Assembly: GCF_023206215.1 (NCBI RefSeq)
Contig: NZ_CP065800.1
Location: 1,364,001-1,428,000, forward strand
Source: Butyrivibrio fibrisolvens
GTDB lineage: Bacteria; Bacillota; Clostridia; Lachnospirales; Lachnospiraceae
DNA length: 64,000 nucleotides
Direction: 5' to 3'
A program made the translations under genes and the position numbers. Positions 55,196 through 63,761 of the stretch are shown here, in pieces. The notes below the pieces were generated by a model. It saw nothing but the letters and a program-made list of their open reading frames with translations. It searched no databases and had not been told where the DNA came from. The first letter of the stretch is position 1. Every line of letters begins with the position of its first letter.

Positions 55196-58177
55196 ATGAA
55201 TGAATCTCAGTACCTATCCAAGATAGCAGCACTTGAAATAGAAATTGACTACTTGCATGGCCTCCTCGATGCCGCATGTATACCTTATAAGCGTGAAGCC
55301 AAAGATATAGAAGATCTTTCTCCTGACAAGAATATTTTATTTGATCCAGATCAAGGTGCCAGAATCAAGCCTTTAGAAATCACTAAGCAGCGTATCCGAT
55401 TCTATCGTAATCTCTTTAATGGGCGAAGCGATGTGTACAGCCTTCGCTCAGGTAAGCCCAATAAGAAAACAGGAAAATACGATTACTATACCCAGTGCTG
55501 GAATTTCTGGAAGGATGGAGTATGTCCTAGGAAGAATGGCGCAAAGATAACCTGCGGAGAGTGTAGTAATCAGAATTATAAAGGGCTAATTGATGAAAAT
55601 GTTTATAATCATATGATGGGAAAAAAGTCAGATGCCTCGGATGTACTTGGAATATATCCGTTACTACCTGATGAAACCATAAATTTTCTGGTATTCGATT
55701 TCGACTGCCATGATGAAAATATCTGTGGCGATGACGGTGCAAACCCTGATGCTGAATGGATGCAAGAAGTGAATGCATTTAGACAGATATGTGAAGATAA
55801 TGATATTCCAATACTAGTTGAACGCTCTAGATCAGGCAATGGCGCTCATATTTGGATGTTCTTTGAAAGACCGATCCTGGCAAGCACTGCAAGAAGATTC
55901 GGATCAGCTTTACTTACCAAGGGAGCAGAATCTGTCAATATGAAGAGTTTTACCTATTATGACAGAATGCTTCCTGCTCAGGATCATATTCCCATTAATT
56001 CAAAAACAGGTAAGCCCGGACTTGGTAATCTTATAGCTCTTCCACTGCAAGGTCTTGCTTTGAAATCCGGCAACAGCGCATTTATAGACAAGAATTGGAA
56101 TGCATATCCTGATCAGTGGGAGTGTCTTAAAAATGTCAAAAGAATATCTTCTGAATATATCGATGATAAGATCAAAGAATGGAGCAAGGAAGGCGTACTA
56201 GGCGTATTATGCGATGACTTTGATGTAGATGATAATGATGATTCTCAGCCAAAACCGTGGGAAAAGAAACAACTCTTTTTCCACAAAGAAGATGCACCAT
56301 CTAAGGTTGAGATCATAGTATCGAATAGAATATACATCAATACTAAAAATATAGGCAAAAGGATGCAGAATGCTATAAGACGTATGGCTGCATTTAGTAA
56401 TTCGGAGTTTTATAAAAAATCACGTATGGGATTTTCGACAAAAGGGATCCCGAGAATCATCTATTGTGGTCAGGATGAAGGCAGATATATATGTATTCCA
56501 AGAGGACTTCTGGATTCGTTGATAGAAAAGCTTAATGATGCAGATATATCTTTTTCTGTAACGGATGATAGGTGTGAGGGAACACCATTAGATGTCACTT
56601 TTAAAGGCGAACTCTATGAAGAGCAGATGAGAGCTGCTAGTGCCATACTTGAACATGATAACGGAGTCCTGGGCGCAACTACATCTTTTGGAAAAACGGT
56701 TGTAGGTGCATATATGATCGCCCAAAGGAAAACTAACACGTTAATACTTGTCCATAATACAGAAATACAAAAAAACTGGATTGAAGATTTAGAAAAATTC
56801 TTGGATATAAGAGCTGAACTTCCGGAATATAAGACAAAAACAGGAAGAGTTAAAAAAAGAAAAAGTCTGATAGGTAAGTTATATGCAGGGCATAATTCAA
56901 TGACAGGAATTGTTGATGTTGCAATATTTTCGTCTCTTGGCAAGGGTGATGATATTGATCCGATCATTGAAAACTATGGAATGTTGATCATGGATGAGTG
57001 TCATCATGGAGCTGCACAGACTGTCGAAGATGTAATAGGAGCTGCGAAATCAAGATACATCTATGGACTAACAGCAACACCTAAGAGGGAAGATGGTCTT
57101 GAAAAGAAAGTATTCATGCAATTTGGCCCTGTCAGATTCAGATATACGGCTAAGGAAAGGGCAGAGAAACAAGGTATTGCTCACTATGTATATCCTCGCT
57201 TTACAAGACTTATTAGTGCTACTGATCTAAAGATTACAGAAGCTAATAGAGCGGTCGTTGAATCAGAGGTAAGAAATGAACAGATCATCGCTGATGTGGA
57301 AAGTTGCATTCAAAATGGAAGAACTCCGCTTGTTTTAACTAAGTACAAAGAACATGCGCAGATTTTGTTTGAGAAGCTGCAAGAAAAAGCGGATCATGTG
57401 TATCTGCTGCAAGGTGGCGGCAGCAGAAAAGAAAAAGATTTGATGAGAACACAGATGAAATCAGCACCGGAGAATGAATCTGTTATTCTTATTGCTATTG
57501 ATAAGTATGTTGGCGAAGGCTTTAACTTTCCAAGACTTGATACTATGATGCTTGCTATGCCGGCAGCAGCTGAAGGCAATATAGAGCAGTTTGCCGGGAG
57601 ATTGCATCGAGATTATAAAGGCAAAACAGAAGTAATCATTTATGATTACGTAGATTCTCATATTCGTGTTCTTGAAAAAATGTACCACAAGCGTCTTAGA
57701 ACGTATAAAAAGATTGGGTACGAAATATGCAACAATATTATTTTGGAAAAACAAAGCGCAGGCTCTATTTTTGATATGAATACTTATGAGACAGTATATG
57801 AAAAGGATCTGATGGAGGCAAATAAAGAAATTATCATTTCAAGCCCAGGATTAAATCAGTCAAAAGTAAATTCTTTTATAAGATTGGTGAAGCAAAGACA
57901 GGAAAGTGGCGTTAAGATTACAATAGTCACGCTTGATCCGGAAGGATATCCGGAGGAGAAGATTGAAGATACAAGACAGCTTGTACATCTGCTACGGGAT
58001 AATGCTATAAATGTGCATCTTAAAGAATATATGCATGAACACTTCGCTATCATCGATGATGAGATCATATGGTATGGAAGTATGAATCTGCTATCGAGAG
58101 CCAAAGCAGATGATAATCTCATGAGAGTAAAGAGCAGAGAAACTGCTGTAGAACTAATGGAGATCACTTTTAGATGA
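55196..58177 (+). CDS. TOTE-type conflict protein: primase domain, SF2 helicase and PLD-like domain
   Basis: A protein of about 993 residues. After a short coiled start, residues 60-330 form an archaeo-eukaryotic primase-like domain of the TOTE type: a CxnC...CxxC zinc site (Cys 101, 110, 120, 123), VFDFDCHD (metal Asp pair, about 167-170) and RSRSGNGAHIWMFF. An SF2 helicase follows: Walker A GATTSFGKT (about 493), MDECHH (about 598), TATPKRED (about 625), QFAGRLHRD (about 797). The end is PLD-like: HEHFAIID then WYGSMNLLS (about 947), with His where the HxK motif has Lys. The ATG at 55196 has GGAG nine bases upstream. TOTE proteins are predicted anti-element conflict systems. It stands alone between two repeat copies. 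Confidence 0.85.
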   Translation: MNESQYLSKIAALEIEIDYLHGLLDAACIPYKREAKDIEDLSPDKNILFDPDQGARIKPLEITKQRIRFYRNLFNGRSDVYSLRSGKPNKKTGKYDYYTQCWNFWKDGVCPRKNGAKITCGECSNQNYKGLIDENVYNHMMGKKSDASDVLGIYPLLPDETINFLVFDFDCHDENICGDDGANPDAEWMQEVNAFRQICEDNDIPILVERSRSGNGAHIWMFFERPILASTARRFGSALLTKGAESVNMKSFTYYDRMLPAQDHIPINSKTGKPGLGNLIALPLQGLALKSGNSAFIDKNWNAYPDQWECLKNVKRISSEYIDDKIKEWSKEGVLGVLCDDFDVDDNDDSQPKPWEKKQLFFHKEDAPSKVEIIVSNRIYINTKNIGKRMQNAIRRMAAFSNSEFYKKSRMGFSTKGIPRIIYCGQDEGRYICIPRGLLDSLIEKLNDADISFSVTDDRCEGTPLDVTFKGELYEEQMRAASAILEHDNGVLGATTSFGKTVVGAYMIAQRKTNTLILVHNTEIQKNWIEDLEKFLDIRAELPEYKTKTGRVKKRKSLIGKLYAGHNSMTGIVDVAIFSSLGKGDDIDPIIENYGMLIMDECHHGAAQTVEDVIGAAKSRYIYGLTATPKREDGLEKKVFMQFGPVRFRYTAKERAEKQGIAHYVYPRFTRLISATDLKITEANRAVVESEVRNEQIIADVESCIQNGRTPLVLTKYKEHAQILFEKLQEKADHVYLLQGGGSRKEKDLMRTQMKSAPENESVILIAIDKYVGEGFNFPRLDTMMLAMPAAAEGNIEQFAGRLHRDYKGKTEVIIYDYVDSHIRVLEKMYHKRLRTYKKIGYEICNNIILEKQSAGSIFDMNTYETVYEKDLMEANKEIIISSPGLNQSKVNSFIRLVKQRQESGVKITIVTLDPEGYPEEKIEDTRQLVHLLRDNAINVHLKEYMHEHFAIIDDEIIWYGSMNLLSRAKADDNLMRVKSRETAVELMEITFR

Positions 58178-58356
58178 TTTTTCCAAAAAATAGAAAAAGC
58201 GATAAAAGAACTGGTTTATACACTGCCTGTCACTTGTGAAAAAAGTCTGAAAAAGCTTGTAGTAAAATAGGTGAAAAACTTGTGGAAAAAGTTTGAAATA
58301 GCATGTAATAAAACATGTAAAAAAGCATGTGGAAAAACAGTCTGAAAAGGCTGTAT
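58178..58356. repeat. Degenerate short repeats after the helicase gene
   Basis: The stretch has overlapping variants of CTTGTGGAAAAAGT, GTCTGAAAAAGCTTGT and GCATGTAATAAAACATGT at a spacing near 14 bases. It occupies the same place before copy 2 as the 14-bp minisatellite does before copy 1, and shares the GTCTGAA word. Confidence 0.5.
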
Positions 58357-58820
58357 ATAGCATATTAAATGCTTAAAATATTACCAAAATGCTAGGAAAA
58401 TACTAATAAAACGCTAATTAATAATTGCATAACCGACTGCGATTTCAGAGAAAAACATGGAAACTATACAGTGCATATCGATACTAAGTGATAGAACACA
58501 TCAATGCTATAAGGATACTATCAAAATTACGAACGAGATTAATCATTTGCTCGATACCCCCTAGGATGACGTTTCGTCGGAAAATGAACAAAAAAATTTT
58601 TAGCATAATATAATTAATTTGTGCTTGCGAAGAGCGCACATAATTCTTTCGGGCTTGGCCATCATAAAAGGGGCAACTTTTATAAAACAGACCAAGTACT
58701 GTCGGATCCGCAGAGATCCATACCGCGTTTACGAATGGGGGATTAGTAAACGATAGGTTCTAGGTATATGCGTTATTGTCATCCTCTATAATATATGATG
58801 ATAACGCAAATTGCCATCAT
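58357..58820. repeat. Island-flanking direct repeat, copy 2
   Basis: Second copy of the element at 54240-54711, same orientation, after the helicase gene. It contains the same promoter-like boxes and stems. The best-conserved part begins at 58511 (AAGGATACTATCAA) and ends with TGCCATCAT at 58820. The remaining bases to larC's stop at 58897 are AT-rich without a gene. Confidence 0.85.
58621..58807 (+). ncRNA. Candidate structured non-coding RNA, copy 2
   Basis: Same layout as copy 1, with promoter-like TGAACA/TATAAT and the same stems. The first stem is GTGCT with AGCGC, keeping a G-U pair, and the last stem has GATGATAACGC with one bulge. See copy 1 for the structure. Confidence 0.5.
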
Positions 58821-58896
58821 TATTGCATGTAAATCATTGATTAAAAACAAATACCTCGTAGCAACTTTCTTATAGCTTTTATTTTCTTATAGTTTT

Positions 58897-60357
58897 TTAC
58901 TTCCTTATCGCATCTTTGACTTCCCTGATGCTCATTCCCGTATTTTTTGCAATCTTAGCTATATCATCATATTCAAGCTTTGATCTAGTCGTTCCGTATC
59001 CAGATACCCTCTTTTCCCTGACTTGTCCAAAAGGAGTATTAAGCGTTTCGGACTCTCTGCTTAGGATATATCTGTTGCAGACATTTTCTCTGATCCCGAT
59101 TGTTGTAGTGTGCTTGAATATATTTTTTACCATAGTATCTTTATCTGATACAGAGCATATAACTGTTAAGAGAATGCCTGGTCGATTCTTCTTCATAGTT
59201 ATTGGAGTGGAAAAAACGTCTCTGGCACCGGCTTCTAACAGCTTTTCAAAAGCAAAGCCTATCTCTTCACCGGTCATATCGTCGATATTACAGCGAAGCT
59301 CTATGATAGAATCGTTGATTGCAGATTGAGAGGTAGGTGCATCCGGATAAGGCCTTTTTGCTGTATCATCCGGCATTGCCATATCAGGGCTAGGATTATA
59401 ATTGTTGCTGCTTGTAGCGTAAGTATCATGTCCGATTATCGCTCTGACGCAGTTGGCTCGTTCGAAGTCTTTAAAGCCCATCCCATATCCTATATTGTCA
59501 GAAATCATAGAAGGCATGGATCTATATTCATTTACAAAATACTTTAAAATAGCAGCTCCAGTAGGAGTGCACAACTCGCCCTTAATGTCCGTGCTGTACA
59601 TAGGTATGCCTTTTAGTATATAAGCTGTTGCTGGAGCAGGAACAGGAAGTATTCCGTGAGCACATCTTACCTGACCGCTACCAACATGAATAGGAGATGC
59701 TATGATCTTATCGGCACCGATGCGCCTTATTAGAATACACGCAGCTGTGATATCCGCGATAGCATCCATTGTCCCCACTTCGTGAAAATGTATATCCGTT
59801 ATCGGCTTGTTATGGACATGCCCTTCTGCAGTGGCTATGATTTTGTAAATTGATCTGACATCAGATTTGACTGAATCTGATACATTTAAATTATCTACTA
59901 TGCTATTGATCTTCTCAAGACTTGCATGACTGTGGTGGTGTTCATGATCGTGGCCATGCTCATGAAAATCATCATGCCCATTCTGATGTCCGTGACCATG
60001 TTCATGGAAGTCATCATGCCCATGCTGGTGCGCGTGATCATGTTCATGGAAGTCATCATGCCCATGCTGGTGCGCGTGATCATGTTCATGGAAGTCATCA
60101 TGTTCATGGTGGTGTCCATGATGATCCTCATGCAGCCCTTTGCCCTCATCAGTGCCATGCACCTTCACACTCACATGAGTACCTGTGATCCCGCATTTGA
60201 CGCTTTTTTCCACGTCAAAATGCACATCAGGTATATTAAGAGCAGAAAGATCTTTGATCGCTTCTTCTTTTTCTTTTTCATCCATTGCATCAAGAAGGGC
60301 AGCAGTGAGCATATCTCCGGCAGCTCCCATTCCCAGATCAAGGTACAGTATTTTCAT
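58897..60357 (-). CDS. larC: Nickel-pincer cofactor biosynthesis protein LarC (His-rich)
   Basis: A protein of about 486 residues that begins ILYLDLGMGAAGDML, the LarC/TIGR00299 start, and has FHEVGTMDAIADI, GELCTPTGAA and the C-terminal RCNIDDMTGEEIGFAFEKL block. LarC inserts nickel into the pincer nucleotide with CTP. Between about residues 75 and 145 lies a His-rich insert with tandem HDDFHEHDHAHQHG units, likely binding Ni. In lactobacilli the protein comes from two frames by frameshifting; here it is one frame. The ATG at 60357 has TTGGAG before it; an upstream ATG four codons earlier lacks one. Operon: reductase, larE, larB, larC. Confidence 0.92.
   Translation of the reverse strand: MKILYLDLGMGAAGDMLTAALLDAMDEKEKEEAIKDLSALNIPDVHFDVEKSVKCGITGTHVSVKVHGTDEGKGLHEDHHGHHHEHDDFHEHDHAHQHGHDDFHEHDHAHQHGHDDFHEHGHGHQNGHDDFHEHGHDHEHHHSHASLEKINSIVDNLNVSDSVKSDVRSIYKIIATAEGHVHNKPITDIHFHEVGTMDAIADITAACILIRRIGADKIIASPIHVGSGQVRCAHGILPVPAPATAYILKGIPMYSTDIKGELCTPTGAAILKYFVNEYRSMPSMISDNIGYGMGFKDFERANCVRAIIGHDTYATSSNNYNPSPDMAMPDDTAKRPYPDAPTSQSAINDSIIELRCNIDDMTGEEIGFAFEKLLEAGARDVFSTPITMKKNRPGILLTVICSVSDKDTMVKNIFKHTTTIGIRENVCNRYILSRESETLNTPFGQVREKRVSGYGTTRSKLEYDDIAKIAKNTGMSIREVKDAIRK
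59959..60102. repeat. 42-bp tandem repeat inside larC
   Basis: Two units (60001-60042 and 60043-60084) are identical and the flanking units (59959-60000, 60085 on) are diverged copies. The 42-base period adds 14 residues per unit, so changes in number keep the frame. Confidence 0.85.
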
Positions 60358-60378
60358 ATAAAACTCCAATTTCCGATC

Positions 60379-61188
60379 CTACCTCATATGATTTATAAGA
60401 CTAGCCTGATAAGCCGCTCCAAATCCATTATCGATATTGACCACAGACACACCGCTTGCACATGAATTCAGCATTGACAAAAGAGCTGATAACCCGTGAA
60501 AAGATGCACCGTACCCGACAGAAGTCGGAACAGCAATAACAGGGCATTCGGCAAGACCGCCAATAACACTTGCGAGAGCCCCTTCCATCCCGGCGATAGC
60601 GATTATGACCTTAGCACTCATAATATCATCCATATGAGCAAGAGTTCTGTGAAGCCCGGCAACTCCCACATCATACAGCCTTGTCACGTCATTACCCAGA
60701 AACTCAGCAGTAAGCGCAGCCTCCTCGGCAACAGGTATATCGCTTGTTCCGCCGGTAGCTACGACAATCTTGCCAAGCCCGTCAGCTTTCGGATAGTCTC
60801 CGATGATCCCTATATTAGCCTCTTCATGATAGTCGATTTTGATAGTCTTATTGTAAGAATCAACATTAGCCTGACTTACAAGATCATTAAAACCAATCTG
60901 TCCAACAAGCTTACTCTTTACCTTCTTAGCCTTATCCGGATCCATCCTTGTTATCAGGATGCGCTCCTGGCCACTGTCTGCCATGGTTCTGATTATCCCG
61001 ACGATCTGATCTGCAGTCTTGCCCGCACCATAGATGACCTCATAAGCCCCGTTTCGTATCTTCCTATGAGTATCAACCTTGGCATAGCCTATATCTTCAA
61101 AAGGCCTCTTTTTGAAAAAAAGCTCTGCTTCCTCAACTGAGATCTCGCCGGATTTGATTTTTTCAAGCATCTCATGGATATTTTCCAC
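60379..61188 (-). CDS. larB: Nickel-pincer cofactor biosynthesis protein LarB
   Basis: A protein of about 269 residues with EMLEKIKSGEISVEEAE, YEVIYGAGKTADQI and the PurE-like core: ATGGTSDIPVAEEAA, DVGVAGLHRTLAH, AIAGMEGALASVIGGL, VPTSVGYGASFHGLSALLSML. LarB carboxylates and hydrolyses nicotinic acid adenine dinucleotide, the first step of the pincer cofactor. The GTG at 61188 is the best start because AGGAGG lies six bases before it; earlier in-frame ATGs lack a site. It is 21 bases from larC. Confidence 0.92.
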   Translation of the reverse strand: MENIHEMLEKIKSGEISVEEAELFFKKRPFEDIGYAKVDTHRKIRNGAYEVIYGAGKTADQIVGIIRTMADSGQERILITRMDPDKAKKVKSKLVGQIGFNDLVSQANVDSYNKTIKIDYHEEANIGIIGDYPKADGLGKIVVATGGTSDIPVAEEAALTAEFLGNDVTRLYDVGVAGLHRTLAHMDDIMSAKVIIAIAGMEGALASVIGGLAECPVIAVPTSVGYGASFHGLSALLSMLNSCASGVSVVNIDNGFGAAYQASLINHMR

Positions 61189-61296
61189 GACTTGCCTCCT
61201 TATCGCTGTTTTAGTAAGAAATAATCCATCTTCCTGCATCAACATCAGAATCAGCATCGTTTTCCTATTGTAGGATTATCCTATATTTAGTATATC

Positions 61297-62109
61297 CTAT
61301 TTTGCTGTATTAATAACTTCGTTCATGCTGCCAGTCCTGTAGCCCTGCATATCCAAAGTCACATATGAAAATCCAAACTCCTTGAATTTACTAACAATCT
61401 TACTACGAACACTATCGTCCACAAGCTTTGCAATATCCCCTGCCGGGACCTCAATCCTTGCAATATTCCCATGGACGCGCACCCTGTACTGCACAAGCCC
61501 AAGCTCTGCCAAGAGGTTTTCTGCCCTCTCCACCATCTTAAGCTTATCGGCAGTGATCCTCTCGCCATACGGAACCCTGGAGGCAAGACATGCAAACGAC
61601 GGCTTGTCCGAAGTAGGAAGACCCAGCTCTTTGGAAAAAGACCTTATCTCAGCCTTAGTAAGACCGACCTTCCTAAGAGGACTCAGTACGCCAAGCTCCT
61701 TCACAGCCTCAAGCCCCGGCCTGTAATCACCCAGATCGTCCATGTTCGAACCCTCTGCCACATACTCAATCCCGTTTTGCCTTGCTATATCAATAAGCCC
61801 GGAGAACAGAGTGTGCTTGCAGTAGTAGCACCTGTTCTTGGGATTTGAAGCATAGTCCTCAGACTCAAGCTCATTTGAATTAATTATAAACTGCCTGATT
61901 CCCTCCTTTTTACAGAAGGCATCGGCTTCATCATACTCATGTCTGGGAAAAGAAGCTGAAGCAGCAGTCACAGCTATCGCCTTATCTCCCAGCACATCGT
62001 GCGCAACTTTTAGAAGAAAAGTAGAATCAACCCCTGCCGAAAAAGCAACGGCCACACTTCCCAGTGACTTTAAATATTCTTTTAAATCGTCTAACTTATT
62101 AGTACTCAT
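61297..62109 (-). CDS. larE: ATP-dependent sacrificial sulfur transferase LarE
   Basis: A protein of about 270 residues: PP-loop AVAFSAGVDSTFLLK, then NRCYYCKHTLF, SNMDDLGDYRPG, and SFACLASRVPYGER with the sacrificial Cys (about residue 174, matching Cys176 of Lactobacillus). LarE gives its own cysteine sulfur to the pincer nucleotide. The ATG at 62109 (GGAG upstream) gives the normal length; an ATG at 62226 that overlaps the reductase stop would add 39 basic residues and seems less likely, though coupled translation from it cannot be excluded. Confidence 0.9.
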   Translation of the reverse strand: MSTNKLDDLKEYLKSLGSVAVAFSAGVDSTFLLKVAHDVLGDKAIAVTAASASFPRHEYDEADAFCKKEGIRQFIINSNELESEDYASNPKNRCYYCKHTLFSGLIDIARQNGIEYVAEGSNMDDLGDYRPGLEAVKELGVLSPLRKVGLTKAEIRSFSKELGLPTSDKPSFACLASRVPYGERITADKLKMVERAENLLAELGLVQYRVRVHGNIARIEVPAGDIAKLVDDSVRSKIVSKFKEFGFSYVTLDMQGYRTGSMNEVINTAK

Positions 62110-62222
62110 TAAAACTCCAACGAATGATCTTTTAATTCTTTCAATACGCTTATCAATAATATCTACACAGCTGCTTTTCTTAAGAAAAGACAACAATCTG
62201 CGCAGCTTATTTTTCCAAAACA

Positions 62223-63350
62223 TCATTCAAAAACTCTAGCGCAGTCCTTGAGCCTTTCAATAACATCAATATGCTGAGGACAAGCACTTTCGCACTGACC
62301 GCATCCGATACATGCCGAAGCCAGGCCTCGTCCTTCAGTAACTCTCTTATAATCAGCCTGACCCTGCTCAATCTGCTCCCAGATCAGCTGCTTATTCCTG
62401 GCTGCGAAGATGTCCGGGATCGGAATCTGCATAGGACATCCCTTAGTGCAGTAGTGACATGCTGTACAAGGAATCGAATTAACAGATGCAAGAGCTTTCT
62501 GGGCCTTGTGTATAGTCTCAAGCTCATCCTCAGACAGCTTCTTAAAATCTCTCATATAAGAAAGGTTGTTCTCCATCTGCGCCACATTGGACATACCAGA
62601 GAGAACTGTAAGGATTTCGTCCATAGAAGCTACATATCTGATAGCCCATGAAGCAAAAGACATATCAGGCGCAGCATCTTTTAAAATCTCCTGAACAGAT
62701 GCAGGCGGATTAGCAAGAGCGCCGCCCTTGACAGGCTCCATTACAACAATCGACTTGCCATGCTTTCTTGCAACTTCATAACATGCACGAGACTGAACAG
62801 TCGGATTGTCCCAGTCAGCATAGTTTATCTGAAGCTGTACGAATTCAGCATCAGGATGCTTTGTAAGAAGCTCGTCCAGAAACTCCGGAGTATCATGGAA
62901 AGAAAATCCCCAGTGCTTTATAAGACCTTTTTCCTTCATTTCTTTTACAAAATCCCAGATACCATACTCGTCGTACTTGTCAATATTGCCCTTTCCAAGA
63001 GCGTGCAGAAGATAGTAGTCAAAATATCCTGCGCCGGTTCTTTCAAGACTGATCTCCAGCTCTTTTTTGGCATCCTCTGCATTCTTACATCCTGAGTAGC
63101 CAGCATTAAGCTTGGTTGCAAGAGTGTAGCTATCACGCGGATGCCTTTCAACAAGTGCCTTCCTTGTAGCTTCCTCAGAACCCTCATATACAAATGCTGT
63201 GTCAAAATAAGTAAGACCAGCTTCAAGGAACATGTCTACCATCTTAGAGGTCTGCTCGACGTCAATAGTGTTTGTCCCCTCAATCCTTGGAAGTCTCATA
63301 AGACCAAAACCAAGCTTGGGTGTTTTTTCTCCAAAATATCTTTCTTTCAT
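62223..63350 (-). CDS. Aldo/keto reductase with two C-terminal 4Fe-4S motifs
   Basis: A 375-residue protein. The N-terminal barrel has FGLMRLP, FDTAFVYEG (Asp, Tyr), LATKLN (Lys) and YLLHALG (His), the usual catalytic set. The C-terminus has CTACHYCTKGCP and CIGCGQCESACP, a ferredoxin-like pair of 4Fe-4S sites. Such reductases are common in anaerobes and may pass electrons between ferredoxin and NAD(P)-dependent chemistry. It is the first gene of the lar operon with AAGGAG before the ATG; the next frame begins at its stop. A functional link to a LarA-type enzyme is possible but not shown. Confidence 0.88.
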   Translation of the reverse strand: MKERYFGEKTPKLGFGLMRLPRIEGTNTIDVEQTSKMVDMFLEAGLTYFDTAFVYEGSEEATRKALVERHPRDSYTLATKLNAGYSGCKNAEDAKKELEISLERTGAGYFDYYLLHALGKGNIDKYDEYGIWDFVKEMKEKGLIKHWGFSFHDTPEFLDELLTKHPDAEFVQLQINYADWDNPTVQSRACYEVARKHGKSIVVMEPVKGGALANPPASVQEILKDAAPDMSFASWAIRYVASMDEILTVLSGMSNVAQMENNLSYMRDFKKLSEDELETIHKAQKALASVNSIPCTACHYCTKGCPMQIPIPDIFAARNKQLIWEQIEQGQADYKRVTEGRGLASACIGCGQCESACPQHIDVIERLKDCARVFE

Positions 63351-63592
63351 AATCTCTTCTCCTTACCTGTAATGCCTGAAGTTGACATCATCGCCTTATC
63401 TTCATGAATGATCTATTGGCCATTATATTGCCACAAACCTGCCAGATGCTTTGTATTGCCGGCGTTATAAATGCAAATATCTGCCTAATATTTGCATCAA
63501 TTAAATTGTGTATAAAACCTATATATAATGTTATCAATAACGAGACACTTGTATCAATAGTAATTATAAACTTTTATGATTATTTAATATAT

Positions 63593-63637
63593 GACTTCCC
63601 GCTGGGGTGTGCCAGTCCGTCCAAGTGGGAACTTTGA
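63593..63637. repeat. Dispersed hairpin repeat; gap 63351-63761
   Basis: CTTCCCGCT and AAGTGGGAA form a stem around GTCCGTCC; the reverse complement resembles the element at 8767-8813. The rest of this 411-base gap is AT-rich and holds the divergent promoters, without a clear consensus. Confidence 0.5.
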
Positions 63638-63761
63638 GATATATGTCAAGTAGATGCAGGGGCGTTTATGAGTGAGGTGGCATTTTCATGGAATGTGACG
63701 CATACGAATAATAGTGGTATAGTATACGTATATACGATAATAAATATCAAAAGAGGTGCTT

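Noticed and set aside
59922..60188. His-rich plus-strand frame opposite larC
   Set aside because: It arises because the CAT-rich larC repeat reads as His codons in both directions; larC itself is the conserved gene.
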